NCBI GenBank assembly: GCA_021414005.1
Contig: JAIOPH010000023.1
Location: 182,390-246,389 of the forward strand
Direction: 5' to 3'
DNA from: Chthoniobacter sp.
GTDB lineage: Bacteria; Verrucomicrobiota; Verrucomicrobiia; Chthoniobacterales; Chthoniobacteraceae
Length of the DNA stretch: 64,000 bases
The stretch's first letter is position 1, and each line of letters begins with the position of its first letter. The notes beneath the pieces are model-generated. The model was given only the letters and a program-made list of their open reading frames with translations, was not told the origin of the DNA and did no database searches. Positions 1-8,330 of the stretch are shown piece by piece. Made by a program: the position numbers and the translations under genes.

Positions 1-9
1 TCGCTCTCC

Positions 10-3000
10 ATGAAAATTCGCATCCTTATTTACCTCACATTGACGGCATCAGGTGCCGTTCACGCGGCGAATGTCTTTGATGAAATGGTCCGCTCGACGC
101 CTTGGCTCAGCCCGGCGGATGAACTGAAGAGTTTCGTGGTGCCGGAGGGTTTTGCGGTGCAGTTGGTGTCGGCGGAGCCGGAGATCGGGAAACCGATTTC
201 CATGAGTTTTGACGCCGCGGGGCGTTTGTGGGTCGCGGAGACAAATGCCTACCCAATCGAGACCGCGCCGGACAAAACGCCGCGCGATTCCATTCGCATC
301 CTTTCCGATTTCGCCGCGGATGGACGCGTGGGAAAGAACGTGGTTTTCGCCGACGGGCTCAGCATGCCGGATGCGGTGGCTCCGTATCGCAACGGTGCCA
401 TCGTGTTTTCGATCCCGAATATCGTGCGCCTGCAGGACACGGATGGTGACGGGAAAGCGGATCAGCGCGATGTGGTGCTGGGCCCTTTCACCGCGCGGGA
501 CACCCACAATCTCGCGAACAATTTCCGCCGCGGTTTCGATGGCTGGATGTATGGCGGCGCGGGCGTGGGAAATGACTCGCGGCTCAAGGGCCGCGACGGC
601 GCGGAGTTTCACATGAGCGGGGGCACGTTCCGCTTTAGCCCCGATGGCTCGCGCATCATGAAGTTTGGCGACGGGCAGGCGAATGTCTTCGGCCTGTGCT
701 TCGATCCGCTGGGCAATCTGTTCACGTCTGACTGCCACTCGATGCCGATTTACCAGAACATCTACGGCGGATTTTATCCGGTGTTCGGCAAGCCGCACGA
801 CGGGCTCGGCTACGCGCCGCAGATGCTAACACACAACCACGGATCGACCGCGATTTCCGGGCTGATTGCTTGCGAGGAGCCGCTGTGGCCGGCGGAATTT
901 CAAGGCAACTTTTTTCTCGGCAACGTGGTCACGAGCCGCGTGAACCGCGACCGCATCGAGGAACACGGCTCGACTAAGCTGGCGAGGGAAATGCCCGACC
1001 TGGTGGTGTCGCGCGACCCGTGGTTTCGGCCCGTGGATGTGCAGTTTGGGCCGGACGGCGCGCTTTACATCGCGGACTTTTACAACCGCATCATCGCCCA
1101 TGTGGAAGTGCCGCTGAATCATCAGGGCCGAGATCGGAAAAGCGGGCGGATCTGGCGCGTGGTCCGGGTGGGTGCGGATGGGCAGCCGATTCTGCGGGCG
1201 CGGCCTGATTTTACGAAACTGGCGCTGCCGGAAAAGATCGCGCGGCTCGCCGACCCGAGTTTGGCGCATCGTCTGGCGGTGTTGAATTTCCTCGCGGACC
1301 AAGGTGGCGACCCAGTGATCGCCGGCGTACGCGCGGCCGCGAAGGAGGGGAGGGCGGACTTGCATTTGCAGGCGGCGGCGCTGTGGCTTCTGGAAAGGTT
1401 GGGCGGGCTGACGGACGCGGAACTCGCCTCCGCCGCAAGACACACCGACCGCCTCGTGCGCGCGCACGCCATGCGGATTCTCGTCGAGCGTGCAAACTGG
1501 AAACCAACGGAACTCGAACTGGTTCTCGGTGGACTCAAGGACGCCGATGGCTTCGTGGCCCGCGCCGCGGCGGATGCGCTGGCGCGGCATCCCGCGCCGG
1601 AACACATTCTCCCGCTGCTGGCGCTGCGCCAGCGCGCCCCGGACGACGATACGCACCTCGTCTATCAAGCGCGAAAAGCTCTGCGCGATCAGTTGCTGTC
1701 GCCGGAAGGTTTCGCGTTCGTCAAAACGCGGAAACTCACCGACGCCGACGCGCGCGCCATTGCCGATGTCGCGCTGGCGCTGCCCTCGGCAGGTGCGGCG
1801 GATTTTCTCGTCCGCTGCTTCGCCGAGTTTCCAACCGGCGGAAAACCCCGCGAAGATTGGGTGCGCCACATCGCGCGTTTTGGTGATGCGCAGGGCATGG
1901 ACGCTCTGGCTGGCGCGCTGACCGGGAATGCGAGTTGGGATTTGGACACACAGACAGGTCTGCTCCGCGCCATGCGGCAGGGGATGGAGCAGCGCGGAAT
2001 GAAGATGAGCGCGGCGATGAATGCGTGGGCGGCCCGCCTCGCCGCGCAATTGCTCGCGCCAGCTTCGCCGCCGAATGCCGCCTGGCAGAAGGCGGGTGCC
2101 GAGCTGGCCGGAAAATTCCAATTAGCCGCTTTGGAAAGACCTCTCGGCGTAATCGCTGATGCACCCTCCGCCGATCCCGAGGCTCGCGTCGCCTGCCTGC
2201 GCGCATTGCTCGCGCTCAATGCGACCGCACATCTTCGCGAAGCCGAGTCCTTTTTGAAGGACGCCAAACTACCGCCCGAGCGGCACGCGGAGATCGTGCA
2301 AGCGGTGGCTCAGGTGAATTCACCGGAAGGCAGGGGATTGCTCGTGGACGTCCTGCGTCTGTCTCCGGAGCGTTTCGCCACGATTATCGCCACCGCCCTG
2401 GGCGGCAGCGCCGAGGGCGCGGACGCGCTCGTGCACTCCATCGAGCAAGGCCAGGCTCCGCCCGCGCTGCTCGCGCAGCGCGCGGTTAAGGACAAGCTCC
2501 TTGCGGCGCAGCCCAAGCTGGCCGCACAAATCTCCAGCCTCACCGCAAACATCAGCCCGACTTCCGAGCGTCTCCAAAAAGTTACCCGCGAACGCGCGAA
2601 CGCGTTTCCCAAAACAGGCGCGAATGCCGGAGAGGGAGCGAAAGTTTTTCAAGCCAACTGCACTGCCTGCCACAGCCTCGCCGGCCAAGGCGGCAGCGTC
2701 GGTCCGCAACTCGACGGCATCGGCCACCGCGGCGTCGAGCGCCTGTGCGAAGATATTCTCGATCCCAATCGCAACGTGGACCGCGTCTTTCGCTACAGCA
2801 TCGTTACGCTCACGAACGGCACCGTCATCTCCGGCCTCTTCCGGCGTGAAGAGGGTGCCGTCATCGTTTTTGTGGACGCGACCGGCAAGGAAATAGCCCT
2901 CGCCAGGAGCGACATTGCCTCCCGCGCGGAATCCGCAACATCCCTGATGCCGGAAGCCTTCGCCGAGACCATCCCGCCGGCCAGCTTCAACGATCTACTG

Positions 3001-3036
3001 ACGTTCCTGCTCTCGCAAAGCGCGGCGGGCAAGTGA
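10..3036 (+). CDS. PVC-type membrane-bound dehydrogenase with HEAT repeats and c-type haem domain
   Basis: Predicted secreted oxidoreductase of the PVC-type dehydrogenase/haem-binding family, thought to oxidise sugars or alcohols outside the cytoplasm and hand electrons to its own haem. Residues 1-19 are a signal peptide ending in VHA. Residues about 40-390 form a beta-propeller with family phrases such as PEGFAVQLVSAEPE and DTDGDGKADQ. Residues about 395-850 are Ala/Leu-rich HEAT-like helices. The haem site CTACH lies at residues 884-888, followed by a conserved C-terminal domain with the DPNRNVD phrase. The gene begins nine bases inside the window, so upstream neighbours are unseen. It shares its propeller-HEAT-cytochrome layout with the C-terminal half of the protein at 21466-25884. 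The substrate is unknown; family assignment is firm. Confidence 0.9.
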   Translation: MKIRILIYLTLTASGAVHAANVFDEMVRSTPWLSPADELKSFVVPEGFAVQLVSAEPEIGKPISMSFDAAGRLWVAETNAYPIETAPDKTPRDSIRILSDFAADGRVGKNVVFADGLSMPDAVAPYRNGAIVFSIPNIVRLQDTDGDGKADQRDVVLGPFTARDTHNLANNFRRGFDGWMYGGAGVGNDSRLKGRDGAEFHMSGGTFRFSPDGSRIMKFGDGQANVFGLCFDPLGNLFTSDCHSMPIYQNIYGGFYPVFGKPHDGLGYAPQMLTHNHGSTAISGLIACEEPLWPAEFQGNFFLGNVVTSRVNRDRIEEHGSTKLAREMPDLVVSRDPWFRPVDVQFGPDGALYIADFYNRIIAHVEVPLNHQGRDRKSGRIWRVVRVGADGQPILRARPDFTKLALPEKIARLADPSLAHRLAVLNFLADQGGDPVIAGVRAAAKEGRADLHLQAAALWLLERLGGLTDAELASAARHTDRLVRAHAMRILVERANWKPTELELVLGGLKDADGFVARAAADALARHPAPEHILPLLALRQRAPDDDTHLVYQARKALRDQLLSPEGFAFVKTRKLTDADARAIADVALALPSAGAADFLVRCFAEFPTGGKPREDWVRHIARFGDAQGMDALAGALTGNASWDLDTQTGLLRAMRQGMEQRGMKMSAAMNAWAARLAAQLLAPASPPNAAWQKAGAELAGKFQLAALERPLGVIADAPSADPEARVACLRALLALNATAHLREAESFLKDAKLPPERHAEIVQAVAQVNSPEGRGLLVDVLRLSPERFATIIATALGGSAEGADALVHSIEQGQAPPALLAQRAVKDKLLAAQPKLAAQISSLTANISPTSERLQKVTRERANAFPKTGANAGEGAKVFQANCTACHSLAGQGGSVGPQLDGIGHRGVERLCEDILDPNRNVDRVFRYSIVTLTNGTVISGLFRREEGAVIVFVDATGKEIALARSDIASRAESATSLMPEAFAETIPPASFNDLLTFLLSQSAAGK

Positions 3037-3074
3037 CGTGGTATTTGCCGAATGGAATCCGTCGTGGGAGCCGT

Positions 3075-3575
3075 TTACTGCGACGCCCAAGCCAGCGCTT
3101 CCTTGAGCAGCGCCTCGTTCTTTTCCTTTAGAGCCTTCGTCTGCTCGACATAGGCTTGGCCCGCTTGAGCCTGGACCTTCGGGCAGGTGGCGCAGGCGGC
3201 TTTGGCCCGGTTGTCGGCGATGGTCTTGCGCGCGCTTTGCCGGGCATCAGTGGTGAGCGCGCTGTTGAATTTCGCCTGTGCCGCACTCAATTCCGCCGAC
3301 GTACAATCGCGCACTCGGACCGCCGAGGTGGACGTCAGCGCGACCCGTGTCGCGTCAACCTTGAGGCTGATCTGCGTTCCCGGCGAGCCGACGACTTCAT
3401 ACACGAGGCCCGGCGAGAGGCTTTGCCGACCAACGGAGCGGTCCGGCTTGATCGTCCGCAAATCGGCGCTGGCTGATTGCGTGATGACTGCGGCGCGCAC
3501 GGTGCCGTTTTCGGCATGCAGCGGGCTCGTGCTGAGGCAGGCGAGGGAAAGGGCGATGCAGGAGAGCGTTTTCAT
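3075..3575 (-). CDS. small secreted protein, unknown function
   Basis: A 166-residue protein with a signal peptide (MKTLSCIALSLACLSTSPLHA). I do not recognise the family. The first half of the mature protein is beta-rich, with VYEVVGSPGTQISLKVDATRV, and resembles a small SH3-like or beta-sandwich fold. The second half is helical and Ala/Lys/Glu-rich, with a CATCP dipeptide pair near residue 125. The frame is open further upstream, but the ATG at 3575 was chosen because it gives a clean signal peptide. It converges on the preceding cytochrome gene with a 38-base gap and is divergent from the hydrolase at 3700. Likely periplasmic. Confidence 0.65.
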   Translation of the reverse strand: MKTLSCIALSLACLSTSPLHAENGTVRAAVITQSASADLRTIKPDRSVGRQSLSPGLVYEVVGSPGTQISLKVDATRVALTSTSAVRVRDCTSAELSAAQAKFNSALTTDARQSARKTIADNRAKAACATCPKVQAQAGQAYVEQTKALKEKNEALLKEALAWASQ

Positions 3576-3699
3576 GGTGGTGGAAAGCATCACGAGGGCA
3601 GGCGCTCCGAGGCAAGCGCGATTTCGGTTGTGTCGTTTTTGTTCCGTGACGCACTTGGCAACGTCCCTGCGAGAAACTAGAAGGCAACCTCCCACCGCT

Positions 3700-4536
3700 A
3701 TGACCAAAGCCCTTTTCGTTCCGTTTTTTAATGCTGCCATCGACCGCATCCGCACCGCCGCGCTGGCGCTGCTCCTTTTCACCAGCCTCGCCGCTCAGGC
3801 TCGAAGCGAGGACTGGAACGGCTACGAACTGACCAAGTTCAACGTCGAGGGCCGCGGCGCGCTGATCGTCGTGCCCAAGACGCCGGCACCCGGCAAGCCG
3901 TGGATCTGGCGCACGGAATTTTTCGGCATCGACCCGCAGGCCGACATCGCGCTGCTCGGGAAAGGCTTTCACGTCGGCTACGTCGATGTGGGCGGGCTCT
4001 TCGGCGCACCAGTCGCGCTCGACGCCATGGACAAATTTTACGCGCAGGTTCGCAAGACCCACGAACTCAGCGCGAAGGTCGTGCTCGAAGGATTCAGCCG
4101 TGGCGGGCTCTACGCCTTCAACTGGGCTGCGCGGCATCCCGACCAGGTGGCCGCCATTTATGTGGATGCGCCGGTGTGCGATTTCAAAAGCTGGCCCGGG
4201 GGCAAAGGGCGCTCGCGCTTTGCCGGTCGCGACTGGCAGGCCGTGCTCAAAGCCTACGCGATGACCGACGAGCAGGCGCGCGCCTACACGCTGAATCCCG
4301 TGGACAACCTCGCTCCGCTGGCCAAGGCGAAGCTGCCCATCCTCGCCGTCATCGGCGATGTGAACGACTGGATCGTGCCGATCGAAGAAAACACCCTGCT
4401 CGTGGAAACCCGCTACAAGGAACTCGGCGGTGAAATCACAGTAATCAAGAAGCCCGGTGCCGGTCATCGTCCGCACAGCCTGCCGGACCCCGCGCCCATT
4501 GTGGACTTCGCGTTGAAACACACCGCTGCACCGTAG
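3700..4536 (+). CDS. secreted alpha/beta hydrolase
   Basis: A 278-residue predicted periplasmic esterase or peptidase-like hydrolase. A hydrophobic signal segment covers residues about 18-37, ending AAQARS. The nucleophile elbow GFSRGG, the acidic region GDVNDWIVP and the terminal histidine in GAGHRPHS give a plausible Ser-Asp-His triad. Similar short secreted hydrolases are frequent in Verrucomicrobiota, often beside carbohydrate-degrading genes, but the substrate cannot be read from the sequence. The start at 3700 was preferred over much longer upstream extensions because it places the signal segment at the N-terminus and leaves a normal intergenic region towards the divergent gene ending at 3575. 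Confidence 0.85.
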   Translation: MTKALFVPFFNAAIDRIRTAALALLLFTSLAAQARSEDWNGYELTKFNVEGRGALIVVPKTPAPGKPWIWRTEFFGIDPQADIALLGKGFHVGYVDVGGLFGAPVALDAMDKFYAQVRKTHELSAKVVLEGFSRGGLYAFNWAARHPDQVAAIYVDAPVCDFKSWPGGKGRSRFAGRDWQAVLKAYAMTDEQARAYTLNPVDNLAPLAKAKLPILAVIGDVNDWIVPIEENTLLVETRYKELGGEITVIKKPGAGHRPHSLPDPAPIVDFALKHTAAP

Positions 4537-4585
4537 CCGTGGGTGACGCGCGGTGACCGGCTCGCCTCCGGCGGATTTCTCCCGA

Positions 4586-4612
4586 TTGACAACTGTAACC
4601 TCCGTAGTTACA
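4586..4612 (+). promoter_or_regulatory. putative promoter and Rrf2 operator
   Basis: A consensus-like -35 hexamer TTGACA lies at 4586-4591. Just downstream, at 4594-4612, is the perfect inverted repeat TGTAAC-N7-GTTACA. It ends 13 bases before the ATG of the Rrf2-type regulator, so a protein bound there would cover the core promoter. Rrf2-family regulators commonly repress their own promoters through short dyads of this kind, so autoregulation is the simplest reading. The dyad is seen directly; the binding protein is inferred. Confidence 0.65.
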
Positions 4613-4625
4613 TAACCGCCACTTC

Positions 4626-5096
4626 ATGGCTTCCAGTTGCCGTTTTGCCTTTGCCGTTCATGTGCTCGCCGTGCTGGCTCTCAAGCGCGAGAGCGGCGGA
4701 GTTTGCTCGGACCTGCTCGCGGGCAGCGTGAATACCAACCCGGTCATCATCCGCCGCCTGCTCACGCGGCTACGCCATGCGGGGCTGATCACCACGCAGA
4801 AGGGTTCCTGTGGCGGCGCGACGCTCGTCGCTGCGCCGGAGGACATCCGGCTCGATGTCATCTATCGCGCGGTCGAAACGGGCGTGCCGTTTGCCCAGCA
4901 TCCGCAGCAGCCGAACAAACGCTGCCCCGTCGGCGCCGGCATCGAGCGCGTGCTCGACGAGGTCTTTGCCTCCGCGCAGTCCGCTCTCGAATCCGCCCTC
5001 GCCCGCCGCACGCTTGCGGATGTGCTCGCCGCCATGGCCGCGGAGAAAGCCCCGCGCCGTTCCGCCGCCCGCCCCACGAAACGCAAGGCCGCATGA
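4626..5096 (+). CDS. Rrf2 family transcriptional regulator
   Basis: A 156-residue winged-helix regulator. The N-terminus SCRFAFAVHVLAVLAL, the recognition region NTNPVIIRRLLTRLRHAGLI and the wing GSCGGATLVAAPEDIRL are typical of Rrf2 proteins. The C-terminal part has a single CPVG cysteine rather than the three-cysteine cluster of IscR/NsrR, so an iron-sulfur cluster of that type is unlikely and it looks more like the YwnA-like branch. The tail is basic and Ala-rich. It sits 51 bases upstream of the radical SAM aminomutase gene and probably shares its transcript. A palindromic operator precedes it. Confidence 0.88.
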   Translation: MASSCRFAFAVHVLAVLALKRESGGVCSDLLAGSVNTNPVIIRRLLTRLRHAGLITTQKGSCGGATLVAAPEDIRLDVIYRAVETGVPFAQHPQQPNKRCPVGAGIERVLDEVFASAQSALESALARRTLADVLAAMAAEKAPRRSAARPTKRKAA

Positions 5097-5147
5097 GGCG
5101 CGCCGAGCGATCTCCTTTCCGAAAACCAACCAACCGAAACACGCACC

Positions 5148-6491
5148 ATGTTCACCGACACCGCCCACGTTGACCCGCCCGCCCTCGTCTCCGCGCCCGA
5201 CCATCGCGATCTCCGCAGCGATGACTTCTGGCGCGCGATTCCCGCCTACGCGCACGTCTCCGCCGCCGAATTCCGCACCCACACTTTCCAAAACCGCCAC
5301 ACCGTCACCAACTCCCGCCAACTCCGCGAAACCCTCGCGGACCTTGTGCCCGCCAGCTTCTACGAGGATCTCGAGGCCGGCGTCAAAAACGCGCCGATGG
5401 CCCTGCGCATCTCGCCCTACCTCCTCGCGCTCATCGACTGGCGCGCTCCCGAGACCGACCCGATCCGCACGCAATTTCTCCCCCTCCGCACCCAGCAGCA
5501 GCCCGATCACCCCATGCTGCGCTACGACTCGCTCAACGAGCGCGAAGACTCGCCCGTCCCCGGCCTCACCCACCGCTACCGCGACAAGGCGCTCTTTCTC
5601 CCGCAGGATTCCTGCCCCGTCTATTGCCGCTTCTGCACCCGCAGCTACGCCGTCGGCAGCGATACCGACGCCGTGGAAAAGATGAAGCTCACCGCCAACC
5701 TCGCGCGCTGGGAGCAGGCCTTCGCCTACATCGCCAGCCAGCCCGACCTCGAGGACATCGTCATCTCCGGCGGCGACAGCTACAACCTCAGCGCCGCACA
5801 TCTCCAGCTCATCGGCGAGCGCCTTTTGCAAATGCCCAACATCCGCCGCCTGCGCTACGCCACCAAAGGCCTGTGCGTGCAGCCGCAGAAAATCCTCAGC
5901 GATCACGCCTGGACCGACGCCCTCACCCGCGTCGTCGAGCTGGGTCGGCGCTTGCATAAAGACGTGGTCGTCCACACGCATTTCAATCACCCGAACGAGA
6001 TCACCGCCATCACGCGCGACGCCATGGACCTCCTCACCGAGCGCGGCATCCACGTCCGCAGCCAGGGCGTCCTCCAGCGCACCGTCAATGACGACGCCGC
6101 CACCATGACGCAGCTCGTCCGCCGCCTCAGCTACGTGAACATCCACGCCTACTACATCTACGTGCACGACATGGTCCCCGGCGTGGAGGACCTCCGCACC
6201 TCGCTCGCCACCGCGCAGCATCTCGAGAAACACGTCCGCGGCGCGACCGCCGGCTTCAACACGCCCGCCTTCGTCCTCGACACCCCCGGCGGCGGCGGCA
6301 AACGCGACGTCCACAGCGCCGAGCGCTACGACCGCGCCACCGGCATCAGCGTCTTTGAAAGCCCGAGCGTGAAACCGGGCCGGCAGTTCCTCTACTTCGA
6401 CCCCATCGCCGCGCTCGACCCCGAGCACCAATGGCGCTGGACCCAGCCCACCGAGCGCCGCGCGATGATTGATGCGGCGCTCGCGGGGTGA
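5148..6491 (+). CDS. KamA-family radical SAM aminomutase (lysine 2,3-aminomutase-like)
   Basis: A 447-residue radical SAM enzyme predicted to use S-adenosylmethionine, a [4Fe-4S] cluster and PLP to move an amino group from C2 to C3 of an amino acid. The cluster motif CPVYCRFC has its cysteines at residues 156, 160 and 163. The PLP lysine lies in the family motif TPGGGGK at residue 385. Length and motifs match lysine/glutamate 2,3-aminomutases better than the shorter EpmB enzymes that act for EF-P. The exact substrate is uncertain. It lies immediately downstream of an Rrf2 regulator, suggesting the enzyme is conditionally expressed. Beta-lysine derivatives are osmolytes in some microbes, but no acetyltransferase partner is adjacent. 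Confidence 0.85.
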   Translation: MFTDTAHVDPPALVSAPDHRDLRSDDFWRAIPAYAHVSAAEFRTHTFQNRHTVTNSRQLRETLADLVPASFYEDLEAGVKNAPMALRISPYLLALIDWRAPETDPIRTQFLPLRTQQQPDHPMLRYDSLNEREDSPVPGLTHRYRDKALFLPQDSCPVYCRFCTRSYAVGSDTDAVEKMKLTANLARWEQAFAYIASQPDLEDIVISGGDSYNLSAAHLQLIGERLLQMPNIRRLRYATKGLCVQPQKILSDHAWTDALTRVVELGRRLHKDVVVHTHFNHPNEITAITRDAMDLLTERGIHVRSQGVLQRTVNDDAATMTQLVRRLSYVNIHAYYIYVHDMVPGVEDLRTSLATAQHLEKHVRGATAGFNTPAFVLDTPGGGGKRDVHSAERYDRATGISVFESPSVKPGRQFLYFDPIAALDPEHQWRWTQPTERRAMIDAALAG

Positions 6492-6662
6492 GGATCTTGG
6501 TGGTGTGACAGGGTGAAGGAAATGTCTCAATGTCGTGGAAAACCTGACAGGAGGATGGCAGTAATGAGCAGGATTCACAGACTGCCCCTTCTCCCACTGG
6601 CCGGCCCATGGGGTTGTCGGCGGTTGGTCATCGGCCTCTGTCCGTCAGCAAAAGGGCTTTTC

Positions 6663-6851
6663 CTGACCGTCGAAGGCCGATCGCTGACCGTCGAAGACTG
6701 ACTTCAAACCGTCGAAGGCCAATCGCTCACCGCCGAAGACCAATCGCTGACCGTCGGAGGCCAAACGCTGACCGTCGAAGGGCTTTTCCTGACGGTCGAA
6801 GGCCGAATCCTGACCGTCGAAGGCCGGCTTCAAACCGCCGAAGGGCTCTTT
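6663..6851. repeat. 21-bp tandem repeat, nine units
   Basis: Nine back-to-back units of exactly 21 bp, each beginning near ctgaccgtcgaagg with variants such as caaaccgtcgaagg or ctcaccgccgaaga. The last third of the unit is variable (ccgatcg, ccaatcg, ggcttttc, ccggctt). A degenerate 25-bp unit with a 4-base insertion (6638-6662) precedes the array. Because 21 is a multiple of three, all units keep one heptapeptide frame on each strand (for example LTVEGRS on plus, AFDGQ-type on minus), but stop codons and the lack of a start context argue against a gene. Confidence 0.9.
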
Positions 6852-6963
6852 AGACGCTTCTCTGCCCTCTGTAACCCCTCTGTGCGGACGGCCCGGGATC
6901 GATGCTCCGGGGCGGGGGAGGGCACGGCTCCAGGCGGCCGGTCCTAACAGCCGTTTGGCCCCT

Positions 6964-7144
6964 CGTTCCCAAACTGAGGGAGACTGTGTGAAAACTCAGG
7001 CGACCCGACTTCGCGAAAAAACGCGAAGCACAGAATTGACCGCCACGAGGTTTTTCTTTGCCGGGAATGGTTGGGCAGCGGGCATTTTTGCGGCTTTTCG
7101 CGTGGGTTCGGTGTTTTCACACAGTCTCTGAGGGTTTGGGAACG
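6964..7144. mobile_element. MITE-like inverted-repeat element, no transposase
   Basis: The ends of this 181-bp segment are long imperfect inverted repeats: cgttcccaaac, six unmatched bases, then agactgtgtgaaaac at the left, with the reverse complement of the same two blocks at the right (7113-7144). Weaker complementarity continues inward through cgacccga and cgcgaaaa blocks. Inside is a perfect 7-bp hairpin at 7009-7028 (cttcgcg, A6 loop, cgcgaag). There is no open frame for a transposase. This is what a non-autonomous miniature element or an insertion-sequence remnant looks like; no clear target duplication was found, so a large structured RNA or recombination site remains possible. Confidence 0.5.
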
Positions 7145-7231
7145 GCGAGGTGCGGGGAAACTCTGTTTCGTGGCGGGGGCAGGGCAGGATGCCCCACGAC
7201 CTGCCACCCCTCCCGCGCCGTGGAACGGCCC

Positions 7232-7278
7232 CCCTCGAAGTGCAAACTGCCCCCTCGCTTCACAATTCACTTCGAGGG
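7232..7278. repeat. 11-bp separated inverted repeat
   Basis: The left arm ccctcgaagtg (7232-7242) is perfectly complementary to the right arm cacttcgaggg (7268-7278), with 25 bases between. No T-tract follows either arm, so it is not a simple intrinsic terminator. It lies about 100 bases upstream of the gene starting at 7380 and could be an operator, an mRNA leader hairpin or a repeat remnant. Confidence 0.45.
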
Positions 7279-7379
7279 CCATCTCAAGCTGGTCTGCCCA
7301 GCCAGAACGACAAGGCGACGTCGCGAGCCGAAAATCTCGCAAGATTGACCGCGCCATGATTTAGGCGAAGTCTGAATCG

Positions 7380-8330
7380 ATGAGATGCTTCAATCGCCTT
7401 CTTCTTCTTCTGCTTTTTGGCGTGCTGTCGCTGAGCGCTCCCGGAGCACTGCGAGCAGAGGATTTCGCCCGGCGGACGCCCCTGGAGCAGGAGCTGTCTC
7501 GCTATGTGGTTTCGCCCGCAACCTTTGGTCGCCGCCAACTCTACACATGGACCAAGCCCGAACAGATCGCCGAACTGCGAGCGGGCCAGAAAGTCCTCTC
7601 GCGCCGCGTGTCCTCCGCCGGGGAACCGTCCCGCTTTGATCTGATCCTCGCGGAGAAAACCTTTGACGGGTTCCCGCTCGCGGTCGCGTTGCGCGATGCA
7701 CGCTTTGCCAGTAAGCGATTCGCCTGGGCGGCCGCCTGGCCCACGGTGATGGGCTGGGAAAAGGAGAGTTACGGTGACCAGCTCCTCCAGATCACGTTGA
7801 AAGACGATGCGATTATCATCGCCTTCATGCCTTACTGCGAGCCGAAGTTCGCTTGTCGAAATGCGCTGGGACAGGAACTGGATGAGGCGTTCGTGCTGGC
7901 TCATCCCGACAAAATCGCCGTCGTTTATTTCTGCGCGGTCCGGCCGGGGATTCGGACGGAGCAGTCTGACACCACAAAGCCGGTGCGGAAAGAGGGCTTA
8001 ATCCATTACCGGGAATACGTGGTGTGCAACGAAGCAATGATCGCCGCATGGCAATACGCTGGTGAGGAGACCAAGAAGGAGATGGAAACGGAAATCGCCT
8101 TCCTAAAGAGCTGGCAGGCCTACCTGATGACGCAGCGAAATCTGCCGGCATATTCCCCGCGCGCTCTTCGGTGCTATTCCGCCACGAGGTTTAACAATCC
8201 AACGATGCAGTATCAATACGCTCTCGCTTTTCCGAACGACTTCTGCCTCATGAGTTCGCCATGCGCTGGGCAGATCATCGCGGCCCTGCAAGCCGCCCTC
8301 GCGGCGCAAGGTTCGCCACTTTCTCGCTAA
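7380..8330 (+). CDS. secreted protein of unknown function
   Basis: A 316-residue protein with a signal peptide (MRCFNRLLLLLLFGVLSLSA, cleavage likely after LRA). I do not recognise the family. The mature part is mixed alpha/beta and rich in aromatic residues, with several cysteines (PYCEPKFAC, FCA, VVCNE, RCYS, FCLMSSPC) that could form disulfides. A segment KKEMETEIAFLKSWQAYL is helical. The start codon follows directly on the repeat-rich intergenic region. Its stop codon is immediately followed by the ATG of the HIT-family gene, so the two are probably co-transcribed, although their predicted locations differ. Confidence 0.7.
   Translation: MRCFNRLLLLLLFGVLSLSAPGALRAEDFARRTPLEQELSRYVVSPATFGRRQLYTWTKPEQIAELRAGQKVLSRRVSSAGEPSRFDLILAEKTFDGFPLAVALRDARFASKRFAWAAAWPTVMGWEKESYGDQLLQITLKDDAIIIAFMPYCEPKFACRNALGQELDEAFVLAHPDKIAVVYFCAVRPGIRTEQSDTTKPVRKEGLIHYREYVVCNEAMIAAWQYAGEETKKEMETEIAFLKSWQAYLMTQRNLPAYSPRALRCYSATRFNNPTMQYQYALAFPNDFCLMSSPCAGQIIAALQAALAAQGSPLSR

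Larger units (their letters stand above)
6492..7379. other. 888-bp intergenic region with repeats, no credible gene
   Basis: The longest non-coding stretch in the window. It contains a 21-bp tandem repeat array (6663-6851), a 181-bp inverted-repeat element (6964-7144) and a short separated inverted repeat (7232-7278). The remainder has no reading frame with convincing codon use or family resemblance. The clustering of three different repeat structures suggests a repeat-tolerant, fast-changing spot between the aminomutase and an unknown secreted protein. Confidence 0.8.

Noticed and set aside
6492..6640. A second mobile or repeat element in the stretch after the aminomutase gene
   Set aside because: The sequence looks loosely repetitive (aggaggatggcag, gagcaggattcac) but shows no exact repeat or terminal inverted ends.
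6645..6833. A heptapeptide-repeat ORF (AFDGQ type) on the minus strand through the 21-bp array
   Set aside because: The open frame follows automatically from a 21-bp period; no start context, neighbour or domain supports translation.
6663..6851. CRISPR array
   Set aside because: Units are contiguous 21-mers without unique spacers, and no cas genes are present.
7009..7028. Intrinsic terminator for the aminomutase transcript
   Set aside because: The hairpin has an A6 loop and no T-tract on either side, and lies more than 500 bases past the gene end.
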